NCBI GenBank assembly: GCA_903873585.1
Contig: CAIQOV010000021.1
Coordinates: 1 to 64,000, forward strand
Origin: an uncultured Rhodobacterales bacterium
Lineage (GTDB): Bacteria > Pseudomonadota > Alphaproteobacteria > Rhodobacterales > Rhodobacteraceae
Direction of reading: 5' to 3'
DNA: 64,000 nucleotides
Shown here: piece by piece, positions 31,997-40,714 of the stretch
Layout of the letters: each line of letters opens with the position of its first letter
Numbering within the stretch: position 1 is the stretch's first letter
The notes under the pieces: model-generated
The model's input: only the letters and a program-made list of their open reading frames with translations
Databases searched by the model: none
What the model was told of the DNA's origin: nothing
Translations under genes and position numbers: made by a program

Positions 31997-33148
31997 ATGT
32001 CGCTGTTCAGCCGCTTTGCCTGCCTTGCCACCCTTGCCATTGCCACGGCCTTTCCTGCGCAAGCCTTTGAAACGGCAGCGACCCATGCGTGGGTATATGA
32101 CATGACCACCCACACCGTTTTGCTCGACAAATCGGGGGACGAGTCTGTTCCGCCGGCGTCGATGTCAAAACTCATGACGATTGAGATGCTGTTTGAAGCC
32201 CTCGCCGATAAGCGCGTGCAGATGGACACAACCTTTGGCGTCTCTGACAAAGCGGTCAGCTTCACCGCCCAAGGCGGGTCAACCATGTACCTGCAACAAG
32301 GCGACAGGCCGACCGTGGCCGACCTGATCAAAGGCATGATCGTGAATTCCGGCAATGACGCCTGCACCGCCGTGGCCGAGGGGTTAGAGGGGTCAGAAGA
32401 AGAATTTGCCCGCAAGATGACCGAACGGGCCAAAACCTTGGGGCTAGAGCATTCCAGCTTTGCCAACTCCTCGGGGTGGCCCGACCCCAATCAGCGGATG
32501 AGCATGCGCGACCTTGCGATGCTGTCGGTGCATATCATCACCACCTATCCCGAGCTTTACCCAAGCTTTGCCGAAACCGAATTCAACTACAAAAACCGCG
32601 CTCCGGCGAATGCCGACAACCGCAACCCGATTTTGGGCGTGGTGTCGGGGGCTGACGGGCTGAAAACCGGCCACACCAGTGAAGCGGGCTATGGCATGGT
32701 CGGGTCGGTCAAACAGGGCGACCGGCGGATTGTCTTTGCCTTTTCGGGCCTCACCTCAACCAGTGACCGCGCCAAAGAGGCCGAAACCATCGCCAACTGG
32801 GCCTTCCGGCAGTTTTCGCTGAAAACCGTCGCCAAGGCAGGGGATTCCATCGCCCAAGCGCCGGTATTTCTGGGTGATGCCGATACGGTGGGATTGGTGA
32901 CGGCGCAAGACCTGCGCCTGTTGCTGCCAGCGGGGGCTGCGGCCACTGTGTCAGGCGATGTGGTCTACACCGGACCGATCAAGGCCCCCATCGCCAAGGG
33001 CACCAAGCTGGGCGAGTTGATCGTGCATGTCCCCGATTTGGGCGACCAACGCTTTGATCTGATGGCCGCCTCCGACATCGGGCCTGCCGGATTTGCCAGC
33101 CGCCTGTCGGTGGCCGTGTCTTATCTGCGCGCCCGATACGGCCTGTAA
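31997..33148 (+). CDS. D-alanyl-D-alanine carboxypeptidase (penicillin-binding protein 5/6 type)
   Basis: A 383-residue periplasmic peptidase that trims the terminal D-Ala from peptidoglycan stem peptides. Signal peptide MSLFSRFACLATLAIATAFPAQA; active-site SxxK at Ser55-Lys58 (PASMSKLM), SGN at 118-120 and GLKTGHT near 218. The C-terminal beta domain and an amphipathic end (SRLSVAVSYLRARYGL) suit membrane anchoring. First gene of a plus-strand run: tmk starts three bases after its stop. Confidence 0.93.
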   Translation: MSLFSRFACLATLAIATAFPAQAFETAATHAWVYDMTTHTVLLDKSGDESVPPASMSKLMTIEMLFEALADKRVQMDTTFGVSDKAVSFTAQGGSTMYLQQGDRPTVADLIKGMIVNSGNDACTAVAEGLEGSEEEFARKMTERAKTLGLEHSSFANSSGWPDPNQRMSMRDLAMLSVHIITTYPELYPSFAETEFNYKNRAPANADNRNPILGVVSGADGLKTGHTSEAGYGMVGSVKQGDRRIVFAFSGLTSTSDRAKEAETIANWAFRQFSLKTVAKAGDSIAQAPVFLGDADTVGLVTAQDLRLLLPAGAAATVSGDVVYTGPIKAPIAKGTKLGELIVHVPDLGDQRFDLMAASDIGPAGFASRLSVAVSYLRARYGL

Positions 33149-33151
33149 TTC

Positions 33152-33769
33152 ATGGCCGGACGGTTTTGGTCATTTGAGGGCATCGACGGATCGGGCAAAT
33201 CGACCCAAGCCCGCTTGCTGGCCGACGCTTTGCGCCGTTCGGGGCACGAGGTGGTTTTAACCCGCGAACCGGGTGGCAGCGCGGGGGCCGAAGAAATCCG
33301 CCGTCTGGTGCTGGAAGGCGCTGCCGACCGCTGGTCAGCCGAGACTGAGATTTTGCTGTTCACCGCCGCGCGGCGCGACCATCTGGAAAAGACCATCCGC
33401 CCCGCTTTGACGCGCGGGGCTGTGGTGATCACCGACCGCTTTGCCGACAGCACGCGGATGTATCAAGGCATCTCGCGCGGGGATTTGGGCCAAGTGGTTG
33501 ATGACCTGCACGCGCTAATGATCGGGGTGGAACCTGACCTGACCTTTCTGGTCGACCTGCCCGCCGAGATGGGCTTGGCGCGTGCGCAAAGCCGCGCGGG
33601 GGCCGAAATGCGGTTTGAAGAGATGGGCCTTGCCCTGCAAAGCCAAATGCGCAGCGGTTTTCTCGCCCTCGCCGCCAAGCACCCGCGCTTTGCCGTGATC
33701 GACGGCACAGGCGCGCAAGACACCATCGCCGCGCAAATTTTGGCCATAGCCCAAGCGCATCTGGCATGA
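33152..33769 (+). CDS. tmk: Thymidylate kinase
   Basis: A 205-residue dTMP kinase. P-loop FEGIDGSGKSTQARLL at the N-terminus, the DR(Y/F) substrate motif in TDRFADSTRMYQG, and the lid region with RAQSRAG. Full length. Its TGA overlaps the ATG of holB (ATGA), the classic tmk-holB arrangement coupling nucleotide supply with the clamp loader. Confidence 0.96.
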   Translation: MAGRFWSFEGIDGSGKSTQARLLADALRRSGHEVVLTREPGGSAGAEEIRRLVLEGAADRWSAETEILLFTAARRDHLEKTIRPALTRGAVVITDRFADSTRMYQGISRGDLGQVVDDLHALMIGVEPDLTFLVDLPAEMGLARAQSRAGAEMRFEEMGLALQSQMRSGFLALAAKHPRFAVIDGTGAQDTIAAQILAIAQAHLA

Positions 33770-34887
33770 GCGATGTGCCCGAACCCGATTGCCTAGACGG
33801 CGCGCCGCATCCGCGCCAAACAGCGCAAGTCTTTGGCCACAAAGCGGCTGAGGCTGTGTTTTTAGATGCCTTTAACGCCGACCGTTTGCACCACGCTTGG
33901 CTGATCAGCGGCCCCAAGGGCGTGGGCAAGGCCACCCTCGCATGGCGCTTGGCGCGGTTCTTGCTGGCAACCCCCGAAGACGACGGCGGTTTTCTGGCAC
34001 CGCCCAAGCCCGAAACGCTGAACATTCCTGACAGCGACCCCGTTGCCCACCGCCTGCTGGCCCTGTCAGAACCGCGCCTGTTCTTGCTGCGCAGGCCCTA
34101 TGATGAGAAAACCGAACGCCTGCGCGGCGACATCACGGTGGATGAAACCCGCATCCTGCGTAACTTCCTAAGCCTGTCGGCGGCAGACGGCGGGCGGCGC
34201 GTGGTGATTATTGACAGCGCGGATGAGATGAACCGCTCTGCCGCAAATGGCATTTTGAAACTGCTGGAAGAGCCGCCCGCCAAGGTGACCTTCCTGATCA
34301 TCAGCCACCAACCGGCTGACCTGTTGCCCACCATCCGCTCGCGCTGTCGCGATCTGCGGTTGGCGCCTTTGTCGCCCGCTGACCTGTCTGACGCTTTGAC
34401 CCAAGCGGGCGCTGCGATTGACGCCGCCGACCGCGAAGGGTTGGCACAGCTTGCGGGTGGTTCGGTGGGCGAGGCGTTTCGCCTGTCGCACCTTGACGGG
34501 TTGAAACTCTACGCCGCCCTGATCCGCCTGCTGGCGACCCTGCCCAAGCTTGACCGCCCCCTTGCCCGTGCTGTGGCCGACAACGGGGCCAACCGCAAAA
34601 CACCCGAGGCGTTTGATTTAACCGTCACCCTGCTTGATGCGCTTTTGGCGCGCACCGCCCGTGCTGCCGCCACCCGCACCCTGCCGCCCGAAGCGGCCAA
34701 GGGCGAAGCCGCCCTGATCGAACGCTTGGCGCAAATCCCCGATGCAGCGCTGGTTTGGGCCGATCTGGCGCAACATTTGGGCCTGCGCGCGCGCAAGGGC
34801 AAAGCGGTCAATCTTGACCCTGCCGCCCTTCTGATGGATATGCTTTTGAAGGTCGACGAGACGGCGGCACAGGTCGTCAACAGGTGA
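33766..34887 (+). CDS. holB: DNA polymerase III subunit delta'
   Basis: A 373-residue clamp-loader subunit. AAA+ features: HHAWLISGPKGVGKATLAWRLA, DSADEMNRSAANGILKLLEEPPAKVTFLIIS and the sensor-1/SRC-like IRSRCRDLRLAPL. The segment between the P-loop and the Asp box is long, as in other alphaproteobacterial delta' proteins. It assists loading of the beta clamp. Coupled to tmk upstream and followed four bases later by the TatD-type gene. Confidence 0.94.
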   Translation: MSDVPEPDCLDGAPHPRQTAQVFGHKAAEAVFLDAFNADRLHHAWLISGPKGVGKATLAWRLARFLLATPEDDGGFLAPPKPETLNIPDSDPVAHRLLALSEPRLFLLRRPYDEKTERLRGDITVDETRILRNFLSLSAADGGRRVVIIDSADEMNRSAANGILKLLEEPPAKVTFLIISHQPADLLPTIRSRCRDLRLAPLSPADLSDALTQAGAAIDAADREGLAQLAGGSVGEAFRLSHLDGLKLYAALIRLLATLPKLDRPLARAVADNGANRKTPEAFDLTVTLLDALLARTARAAATRTLPPEAAKGEAALIERLAQIPDAALVWADLAQHLGLRARKGKAVNLDPAALLMDMLLKVDETAAQVVNR

Positions 34888-34891
34888 CAAA

Positions 34892-35698
34892 ATGAACGCC
34901 CCTTATGAACTGGTCGACAGCCACTGCCACCTCGACTTCGCCGATTTCGCAGAGGAGCGCGACGCCGTCATCGCCCGTGCACGCGCCGCAGGTGTCACGC
35001 GCATGGTGACGATCTGCACCAAGTTGCACCAAGAACCCACCGTGCGCGCGATTGCCGAAACCTATGACGGCGTCTTTTACGCCGCAGGCACCCATCCGAT
35101 GAGCGCTGCCGCCGAACCCATGGCCACGGTTGACCAGTTGGTGGCCCTTGCGCGGCACCCCAAGTTTGTCGGCATTGGCGAGACGGGGCTAGATTACCAC
35201 TATTCCGCTGACAGTGCGCAGGTGCAAAAAACCTCGCTGCGCGTGCATATTGAAGCGGCACAAGAAACCGGCCTGCCGCTGATCATCCATGCCCGCGCAG
35301 CGGATGACGACATAGCTGCGATTTTGGCCGAAGGGATGCGCGCCAAGCCCTATACTTGCGTGATGCACTGCTTTTCTTCGGGGCCAAATCTGGCCAAGGC
35401 AGCCCTTGAGATGGGCTTTTATCTGTCGATGTCGGGCATCGCCACTTTCCCCAAAAGCGGCGATCTGCGCGACATCTTCGCTTCCGCCCCGCTGAACCGC
35501 ATCTTGGTGGAAACCGACAGCCCCTATCTGGCCCCGATCCCGCATCGCGGCAAACGCAATGAACCGGCCTATACGGCCTTCACCGCCAAGACCGGTGCCG
35601 CGATTTACGGTGTGAGCGAGGCTGAATTTGCCGCCGCGACCTGTGCCAACTTTGACCGCCTGTTCACCCGTGCCGCGCGCACGGCCAAGGCCGCATGA
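34892..35698 (+). CDS. TatD-family metal-dependent deoxyribonuclease
   Basis: A 268-residue TIM-barrel hydrolase of the YcfH group. Metal ligands in VDSHCHLDF (HxH), the GETGLDYHY Glu, IIHARAAD, CVMHCFSSG and LVETDSPYLAPIPHRGKRNEP are all present and in order. Commonly encoded after holB, as here. Probably a 3'-5' or AP-site-directed nuclease; in vivo role unclear. Its stop overlaps the start of the next gene in an ATGATGG. Confidence 0.94.
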   Translation: MNAPYELVDSHCHLDFADFAEERDAVIARARAAGVTRMVTICTKLHQEPTVRAIAETYDGVFYAAGTHPMSAAAEPMATVDQLVALARHPKFVGIGETGLDYHYSADSAQVQKTSLRVHIEAAQETGLPLIIHARAADDDIAAILAEGMRAKPYTCVMHCFSSGPNLAKAALEMGFYLSMSGIATFPKSGDLRDIFASAPLNRILVETDSPYLAPIPHRGKRNEPAYTAFTAKTGAAIYGVSEAEFAAATCANFDRLFTRAARTAKAA

Positions 35699-36504
35699 TG
35701 GCCAGCTTGCGCTTTACCATTTTGGGCTGCGGATCGTCGGGCGGCGTGCCGCGCCTTGGGGGGGATTGGGGGACCTGTGATCCGACCAACGCCAAAAACC
35801 GCCGCCGCCGCTGTTCGATGCTGGTGGAACGCATTTCAGGTGATGCGCGCACAAGGGTGTTGATCGACACCTCACCCGATATGCGCGAGCAGTTGCTAGA
35901 TGCGGGGGTTGGCGAACTGGACGGGGTGGTTTTCACCCATTCGCACGCCGACCATACCCACGGTATCGACGATCTGCGCCAGATTGTGTTCAACACCGGC
36001 AACCGCCTGCCCGTCTGGGCGGATGGGCCGACAGAAAACGCCCTGATCGCGCGGTTTGGCTATGCCTTTGTGCAGCCGCAAGGGTCACCCTATCCGCCGA
36101 TTTTAGACTTGAACGCCATCACAGATGCACCCTTTAGCGTCGATGGCCCCGCAGGCCCCATCCGCTTTGCCCCCTTCACCGCAGACCACGGCGCGATGCA
36201 GGCTTTGGGCTTTCGCATCGGCAATCTGGCCTACCTGCCCGATGCTGTCGCCCTGCCGCAAGAAAGCTGGGATTGTTTGCACGGGCTAGAGGTGTGGGTG
36301 GTCGACGCGCTGCGCCGCAAGCCGCACCCGACCCATGCGCATCTGGCCATGACGATGGACTGGATCGCCCGCGCCAAACCCGCCCGCGCGGTGTTGACCA
36401 ATATGCACTTGGATATGGATTACGAAACCCTGCGCGCCGAATTGCCCAAGGGGATCACCCCCGCCTATGACGGCATGACGATCACGCTTGAAGACATCGC
36501 CTGA
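35695..36504 (+). CDS. MBL-fold metallo-hydrolase (PhnP-like)
   Basis: A 269-residue beta-lactamase-fold hydrolase. ILGCGSSGGVPRLGGDWGTC, the zinc motif FTHSHADHTHGIDD (HxHxDH), TADHGAMQALGFRIG and VDALRRKPHPTHAH match the PhnP/cyclic-phosphate phosphodiesterase group that commonly follows tatD-like genes in this lineage. No phn genes are nearby, so a role in phosphonate breakdown is not indicated. Two adjacent ATGs (35695 and 35698) are possible starts; both overlap the TatD stop. Confidence 0.9.
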   Translation: MMASLRFTILGCGSSGGVPRLGGDWGTCDPTNAKNRRRRCSMLVERISGDARTRVLIDTSPDMREQLLDAGVGELDGVVFTHSHADHTHGIDDLRQIVFNTGNRLPVWADGPTENALIARFGYAFVQPQGSPYPPILDLNAITDAPFSVDGPAGPIRFAPFTADHGAMQALGFRIGNLAYLPDAVALPQESWDCLHGLEVWVVDALRRKPHPTHAHLAMTMDWIARAKPARAVLTNMHLDMDYETLRAELPKGITPAYDGMTITLEDIA

Positions 36505-36505
36505 T

Positions 36506-37441
36506 ATGGGCCTGTTGCTTGATGTGATCCTGCCGGTCTTTGTCGTGATCGGCTTTGGCTATAGCATGGCCAAATGGGGCGGCATGAGCGAAAGCATGGT
36601 CGATGCGCTGATGTGGTTTGCCCAAAGCATTGCCGTGCCCGCTTTGCTGTTTCGCCAAATAGCACTGCTTGACCTTTCCACCAGCTTTCACGTCGGCCTG
36701 ATTGGCAGCTTTTATGGCGGGGCCTTTTTGTGCTTTGCCGTGGGCTTTTTCGGCGCTTGGAAGCTGTTCAACCGCCCGCTGGAAGAGGCTGTGACGACCG
36801 GCTTTGCCTGTATGTTTTCCAACTCGTTGCTGCTGGGCCTGTCGATCACCGAACGCGCCTATGGGTCTGCGGCTTTGACGGGCAACTACGCCATCATCGC
36901 CATGCATTCACCCATGTTTTACGCGCTTGGCATCACGCTGATGGAACTGGTGCGCAGCCATGGGCAAGGGCTGTCGGGGCGGGTTTTGACGGTGAAGGTG
37001 GTTCGGGCGATTTTCAGCCAATCGTTGGTTTTGGCGATTACCTTGGGCTTTATCGTGAACCTGTCGGGCATTGCCCTGCCCGGTGCCCTTGATGCGGCTT
37101 CGGAAATGCTGGGCAAAGCCGGCCTGCCTGCGGCCCTGTTTGGCTTGGGCGGCGTGCTGAACCGCTATCGGCCAAAGGGCGACAAGGGCCTGATCGCGCT
37201 GATTGTGGGTGTGTCACTGGTGGTGCATCCGGTGGTCACTTACGGGCTGGCGATAGTGTTTCAGTTGGATGTTGCCAGCCTGCGGTCGGCCACCGTCACG
37301 GCCGCCATGCCGCCGGGGGCGAATGCCTATTTGTTTGCGCATCTTTATGCGACGGGGCGCAGGGCCAATGCCTCGGCCGTGTTGATCGCCACGGCGCTTT
37401 CGATTTTCACCGCTTGGATCTGGTTGCAGATATTGCCCTAA
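36506..37441 (+). CDS. AEC-family permease (auxin efflux carrier type)
   Basis: A 311-residue membrane protein with about ten hydrophobic segments in the two five-helix halves typical of AEC permeases; segments such as ILPVFVVIGFGYSMAKWGG, VPALLFRQIA and VTAAMPPGANAYLFA (helix 9/10 motif) are characteristic. I use ATG 36506, one base after the previous stop, instead of the in-frame TTG at 36488. Substrates of bacterial members include malate and malonate; unknown here. Its stop abuts the stop of the convergent ureohydrolase gene. Confidence 0.9.
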   Translation: MGLLLDVILPVFVVIGFGYSMAKWGGMSESMVDALMWFAQSIAVPALLFRQIALLDLSTSFHVGLIGSFYGGAFLCFAVGFFGAWKLFNRPLEEAVTTGFACMFSNSLLLGLSITERAYGSAALTGNYAIIAMHSPMFYALGITLMELVRSHGQGLSGRVLTVKVVRAIFSQSLVLAITLGFIVNLSGIALPGALDAASEMLGKAGLPAALFGLGGVLNRYRPKGDKGLIALIVGVSLVVHPVVTYGLAIVFQLDVASLRSATVTAAMPPGANAYLFAHLYATGRRANASAVLIATALSIFTAWIWLQILP

Positions 37442-38398
37442 TCACCGCGCGCCGCGCGCGTGGAAGATGAAGCCTAGAAAGTTCAGCAAGACCTGTGCCG
37501 CCAAGATCGCGGTCGATTGGCTGTGGTCGTAATCGGGCGCCACCTCGACCAGATCAATCCCCACGATGTCATGCGCCTTTGCCACCTGTTGCAGCAGTTC
37601 CAGCACCTCGTAATACAAGAACCCGCCGTGGCTGGGCGTGCCTGTGCCCGGCGCGATAGAGGGGCAAAAGCCGTCGATGTCGATCGTCACATAAAGCCGC
37701 GCGCCTTTGGGGATGCGGGCGGCCACGCCTTGCGGGCCAAGGGCGCGGAATTGGCGCACAGACAGAATGTCAGACCCCATGGCGCGGGCCGCTTCATACC
37801 CATCACGCGCGGTCGATGACACGTTGCGAATGCCCACTTGCGTCATGCCCGTGACATAAGCCTTTTCCGCTGCACGCCGCAGCGGCGAGCCGTGGCCCAC
37901 CTTGACCCCGTGGCGTTCATCGACAAAATCCAGATGCGCGTCGATTTGCAGGATGTGGATCGGGCCTTGGTCGGCAAAGGCCTCGATACAGGGGATGTTG
38001 ATGGAATGGTCGCCGCCAATCACCACGGGCAAGGCCCCCGCGCGCAAAATCGCCTGAACACCGCTGCGAATGTTGGCATGGCTTTGCGCCGTGTCAGTAT
38101 GCACGATGTCGGCATCGCCGATATCGACGATGCGCACCGATTGCGGCAGATAGGTCGCGTCATCCTCGTGGTCATAGGCCCCCGCATGGCCAAAGCTGAA
38201 CAGGGTTGACGCTTCGCGCACCGCGCGCGGGCCAAAGCGGGCACCGGCGCGAAACTGGGTGCCAAAGTCATAAGGCGCGCCCATCACCGCCACATCGGCG
38301 TCGATGGCGGACCAATCCTCGACATAGGGGCGCTTGCCAAAGGTAGAGATGCCCACAAAGGGCAGGTTCAAACGGCCAGTGTCGTAGCTATGCGCCAT
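37442..38398 (-). CDS. Agmatinase-family ureohydrolase
   Basis: A 318-residue enzyme of the arginase/agmatinase superfamily, expected to cleave a guanidino compound to urea and an amine. Manganese ligands: GGDHSI, QIDAHLDF and TIDIDGFCPSIAPGTGTPSHGG. Two differences from textbook agmatinase: DAHLDFVDE replaces DAHTDT, and the DxDxxDP box reads DIDGFCP, with Cys in place of the third Asp. The substrate may be agmatine, guanidinobutyrate or another guanidine. Last gene of the polyamine-type ABC operon, ten bases after the second permease. Confidence 0.88.
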   Translation of the reverse strand: MAHSYDTGRLNLPFVGISTFGKRPYVEDWSAIDADVAVMGAPYDFGTQFRAGARFGPRAVREASTLFSFGHAGAYDHEDDATYLPQSVRIVDIGDADIVHTDTAQSHANIRSGVQAILRAGALPVVIGGDHSINIPCIEAFADQGPIHILQIDAHLDFVDERHGVKVGHGSPLRRAAEKAYVTGMTQVGIRNVSSTARDGYEAARAMGSDILSVRQFRALGPQGVAARIPKGARLYVTIDIDGFCPSIAPGTGTPSHGGFLYYEVLELLQQVAKAHDIVGIDLVEVAPDYDHSQSTAILAAQVLLNFLGFIFHARGAR

Positions 38399-38408
38399 GG
38401 GTTTGCCT

Positions 38409-39380
38409 TTAATGCGGGGTAATGCCGCGCAAGCGTTCTGACCTGCGCCGCAGCAATTCCACCGTGGCCAAAAGCGCCACAGACACGATCACCAAAATCG
38501 TAGCGACCGCCAGAATGGCCGGAGAAATCGCCTCACGGATGCCGTTGAACATCTGGCGCGGGATGGTTTGCTGATCGGGGCCTGCGATGAACAGCACGGC
38601 CACCACCTCGTCAAACGAGGTGACAAAGGCGAACAAGGCCCCAGAGATCACCCCCGGCAGGATCAGCGGCATCACCACTTTGAAGAACGTGGTCCTAGGA
38701 TTTGCGCCCAAAGAATGCGCGGCACGGATCAGCGATTGGTCAAACCCCGACAGCGTCGCTGTCACCGTGATGATCACGAACGGAATGCCAAGCACCGCAT
38801 GCGCCACAATCACCCCCAGATGCGAATTGGCCAGACACCCTTTTTCCGACAGGAACGGCCCTACGAGGGGGGCAAACACGCTATCGGGCGGCACACAGGC
38901 TTGGGCGTAAAAAAAGCTCATCCCGACCGCGATGATGATGATTGGCACGATCATCGGACTGACGAGGATCGCCATAATCAGCCCACGATAGGGCATTTCG
39001 CGGCGCGATAGGCCAAGCGCTGCAGTGGTGCCCAAAACCGTGGCCAAAACGGTTGCCCAAAGCCCGACCCAGAAGGAATTCTTGGCCGCCTGCACCCAAG
39101 TTGCGCGCTCCCAGACCAAAGCCCACCAAGCGCTGTCGCGCGGCGTGTCTGGCGATGGGTGGCCCAGCGTTAACAGCGTGTCATACCAGCGCAGCGAATA
39201 GCCTTGCGGATCAAACGACAGCATCTTTTCGGTAAAGCTGAAATAGGGTTCTGCGTTGAACGACAACGGCACGACCAGCAGGATCGGCGCTATCAGAAAG
39301 ATGAAGATCAGCGTGCAGATCACCAGATAGGCATAGTGCCAGATCCGTTCCAAAGGCGATGCGTAAGTTGGAAGTGCCAT
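38409..39380 (-). CDS. Polyamine-type ABC transporter permease (PotC-like)
   Basis: A 323-residue permease with six main membrane segments. The coupling motif RAAHSLGANPRTTFFKVVMPLILPG (EAA loop) lies at about 225-250. A periplasmic loop between the first and second helices is longer than in PotC (FSFTEKMLSFDPQGYSLRWY and onward). Belongs with the PotB-, PotD- and PotA-like genes upstream on the minus strand and the ureohydrolase downstream, so it probably imports a polyamine or guanidino-amine. Confidence 0.9.
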   Translation of the reverse strand: MALPTYASPLERIWHYAYLVICTLIFIFLIAPILLVVPLSFNAEPYFSFTEKMLSFDPQGYSLRWYDTLLTLGHPSPDTPRDSAWWALVWERATWVQAAKNSFWVGLWATVLATVLGTTAALGLSRREMPYRGLIMAILVSPMIVPIIIIAVGMSFFYAQACVPPDSVFAPLVGPFLSEKGCLANSHLGVIVAHAVLGIPFVIITVTATLSGFDQSLIRAAHSLGANPRTTFFKVVMPLILPGVISGALFAFVTSFDEVVAVLFIAGPDQQTIPRQMFNGIREAISPAILAVATILVIVSVALLATVELLRRRSERLRGITPH

Positions 39381-39390
39381 GATATGCTCC

Positions 39391-40644
39391 TTAACCCAAC
39401 TTCAGCCGGTCAATGCCGACTAAGCGATCATATATCCAATACAAAAGCAGGATCGCTGCCAGCAACATTGCCGCAAGCGCCGCAGCCAGCGACCAGTTTG
39501 ATTTGTTCATGTGAAAGCTGATCAGGTTGGAAATCAGTTGCCCTTCGGCCCCCCCAACCAAGGCTGGGGTGATGTAGTAGCCCACAGCCAGAATAAACAC
39601 CAACAAGGAGCCAGCCGCTATTCCGGGCAAAGTCTGCGGCAGATAGATGCGCCGAAACGTGGTCCATGATGTGGCCCCAAGGCTGCGCGCTGCGCGTGCA
39701 TAAGATGGCGGAATAACCCGCATCACCGAATAAAGCGGCAAAATCATGAAGGGCAGCAACACATGGGTCATCGCCACGATCGTGCCCGTCATGTTGTACA
39801 TCATCGAAAGGCGGTTCTCGTTTGACACGACCCCCAAAGCCACCAGAGCGTCATTGACGATCCCCTGTTCCTGCAACAAGGCAATCCACGCGGTTGTGCG
39901 CACCAAAAGCGATGTCCAAAACGGCAAGAGCACCAGGATCATCAAAAGCGATGATTTTGACATCGGCAGTACGGCCAGCAGATGCGCCACAGGAAAGGCC
40001 AGCACCATGCAGATCAAGGTGATGATGCCTGACACAAGGAAGGTCTTGAAGAAGAGATAAAGGTAAATTCGCTGCTTGTCGTCGCCCCGTTCCCATCCGG
40101 TTGCGGTCAGCTTGCGGTCGGCGGCGACCTGATAGAAATCTGTGGTCCACTTTGACGCTGCCGATTCCATTCCATACCACAACGCAGGGTCGCCCCATGC
40201 GGGGTCTAGCTTGAGCATCGCCTCTTTGAACGGCGGTTGCATATCGCCCGCCTCGCGCGCGCCCTTCTTGAACAGGCTGATGCTGCCGGGCACGGTGTAG
40301 TTGATGCGCGTTCCCGCCATGCCGGTGTTCTTGTCGGCTTGCATTTGGGCAAGGTCTGTCACCAAGGCGGCAAAGGCGCCTTCGGGTGGGTTCATATGGT
40401 CAAACTCTGGGTTGGCGTGAAACCATGCGGTCAGGGTCGGCGAGGATTTGGAAAACCCATCATGCTCGACCGAGCGTTTCAACATATAGCCAATCGGGAT
40501 CAGAAAGGTCAAAAGCACAAACACCAGCAAAGGCAACACAAGCAAAAATGCCTTGCGCTTTGAGCGGGCTTGGGCCGCAACAAGCGCCTCGCGCAAAGGC
40601 CGGCCATCGGCGGTTTTCAAAAGCTCTGGTGTGGCCGGGATCAT
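39391..40644 (-). CDS. Polyamine-type ABC transporter permease (PotB-like) with large periplasmic loop
   Basis: A 417-residue permease; I start at ATG 40644 (AAGGAA upstream) instead of the ATG seven codons earlier. The first helix (FLLVLPLLVFVLLTFLIPIGYML) is followed by ~140 extramembrane residues rich in charged and aromatic residues, about 100 more than E. coli PotB, before the second helix. The EAA loop YARAARSLGATSWTTFRRIYLPQTLPG is normal. It probably pairs with the PotC-like protein; the big loop may dock the binding protein. Confidence 0.9.
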   Translation of the reverse strand: MIPATPELLKTADGRPLREALVAAQARSKRKAFLLVLPLLVFVLLTFLIPIGYMLKRSVEHDGFSKSSPTLTAWFHANPEFDHMNPPEGAFAALVTDLAQMQADKNTGMAGTRINYTVPGSISLFKKGAREAGDMQPPFKEAMLKLDPAWGDPALWYGMESAASKWTTDFYQVAADRKLTATGWERGDDKQRIYLYLFFKTFLVSGIITLICMVLAFPVAHLLAVLPMSKSSLLMILVLLPFWTSLLVRTTAWIALLQEQGIVNDALVALGVVSNENRLSMMYNMTGTIVAMTHVLLPFMILPLYSVMRVIPPSYARAARSLGATSWTTFRRIYLPQTLPGIAAGSLLVFILAVGYYITPALVGGAEGQLISNLISFHMNKSNWSLAAALAAMLLAAILLLYWIYDRLVGIDRLKLG

Positions 40645-40714
40645 GCCGCGTTCCTTTTTGTGCAAATTGGGCGCGGAGATTCCCCCCCGCGCCCTGCTTT
40701 GGGCTTTTGCCCGA

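Noticed and set aside
31498-32490. 330-codon minus-strand frame spanning the carboxypeptidase start
   Set aside because: Only the last ~112 codons look like a protein (acylphosphatase-like). The rest is antisense to a clear D,D-carboxypeptidase gene and is low-complexity.
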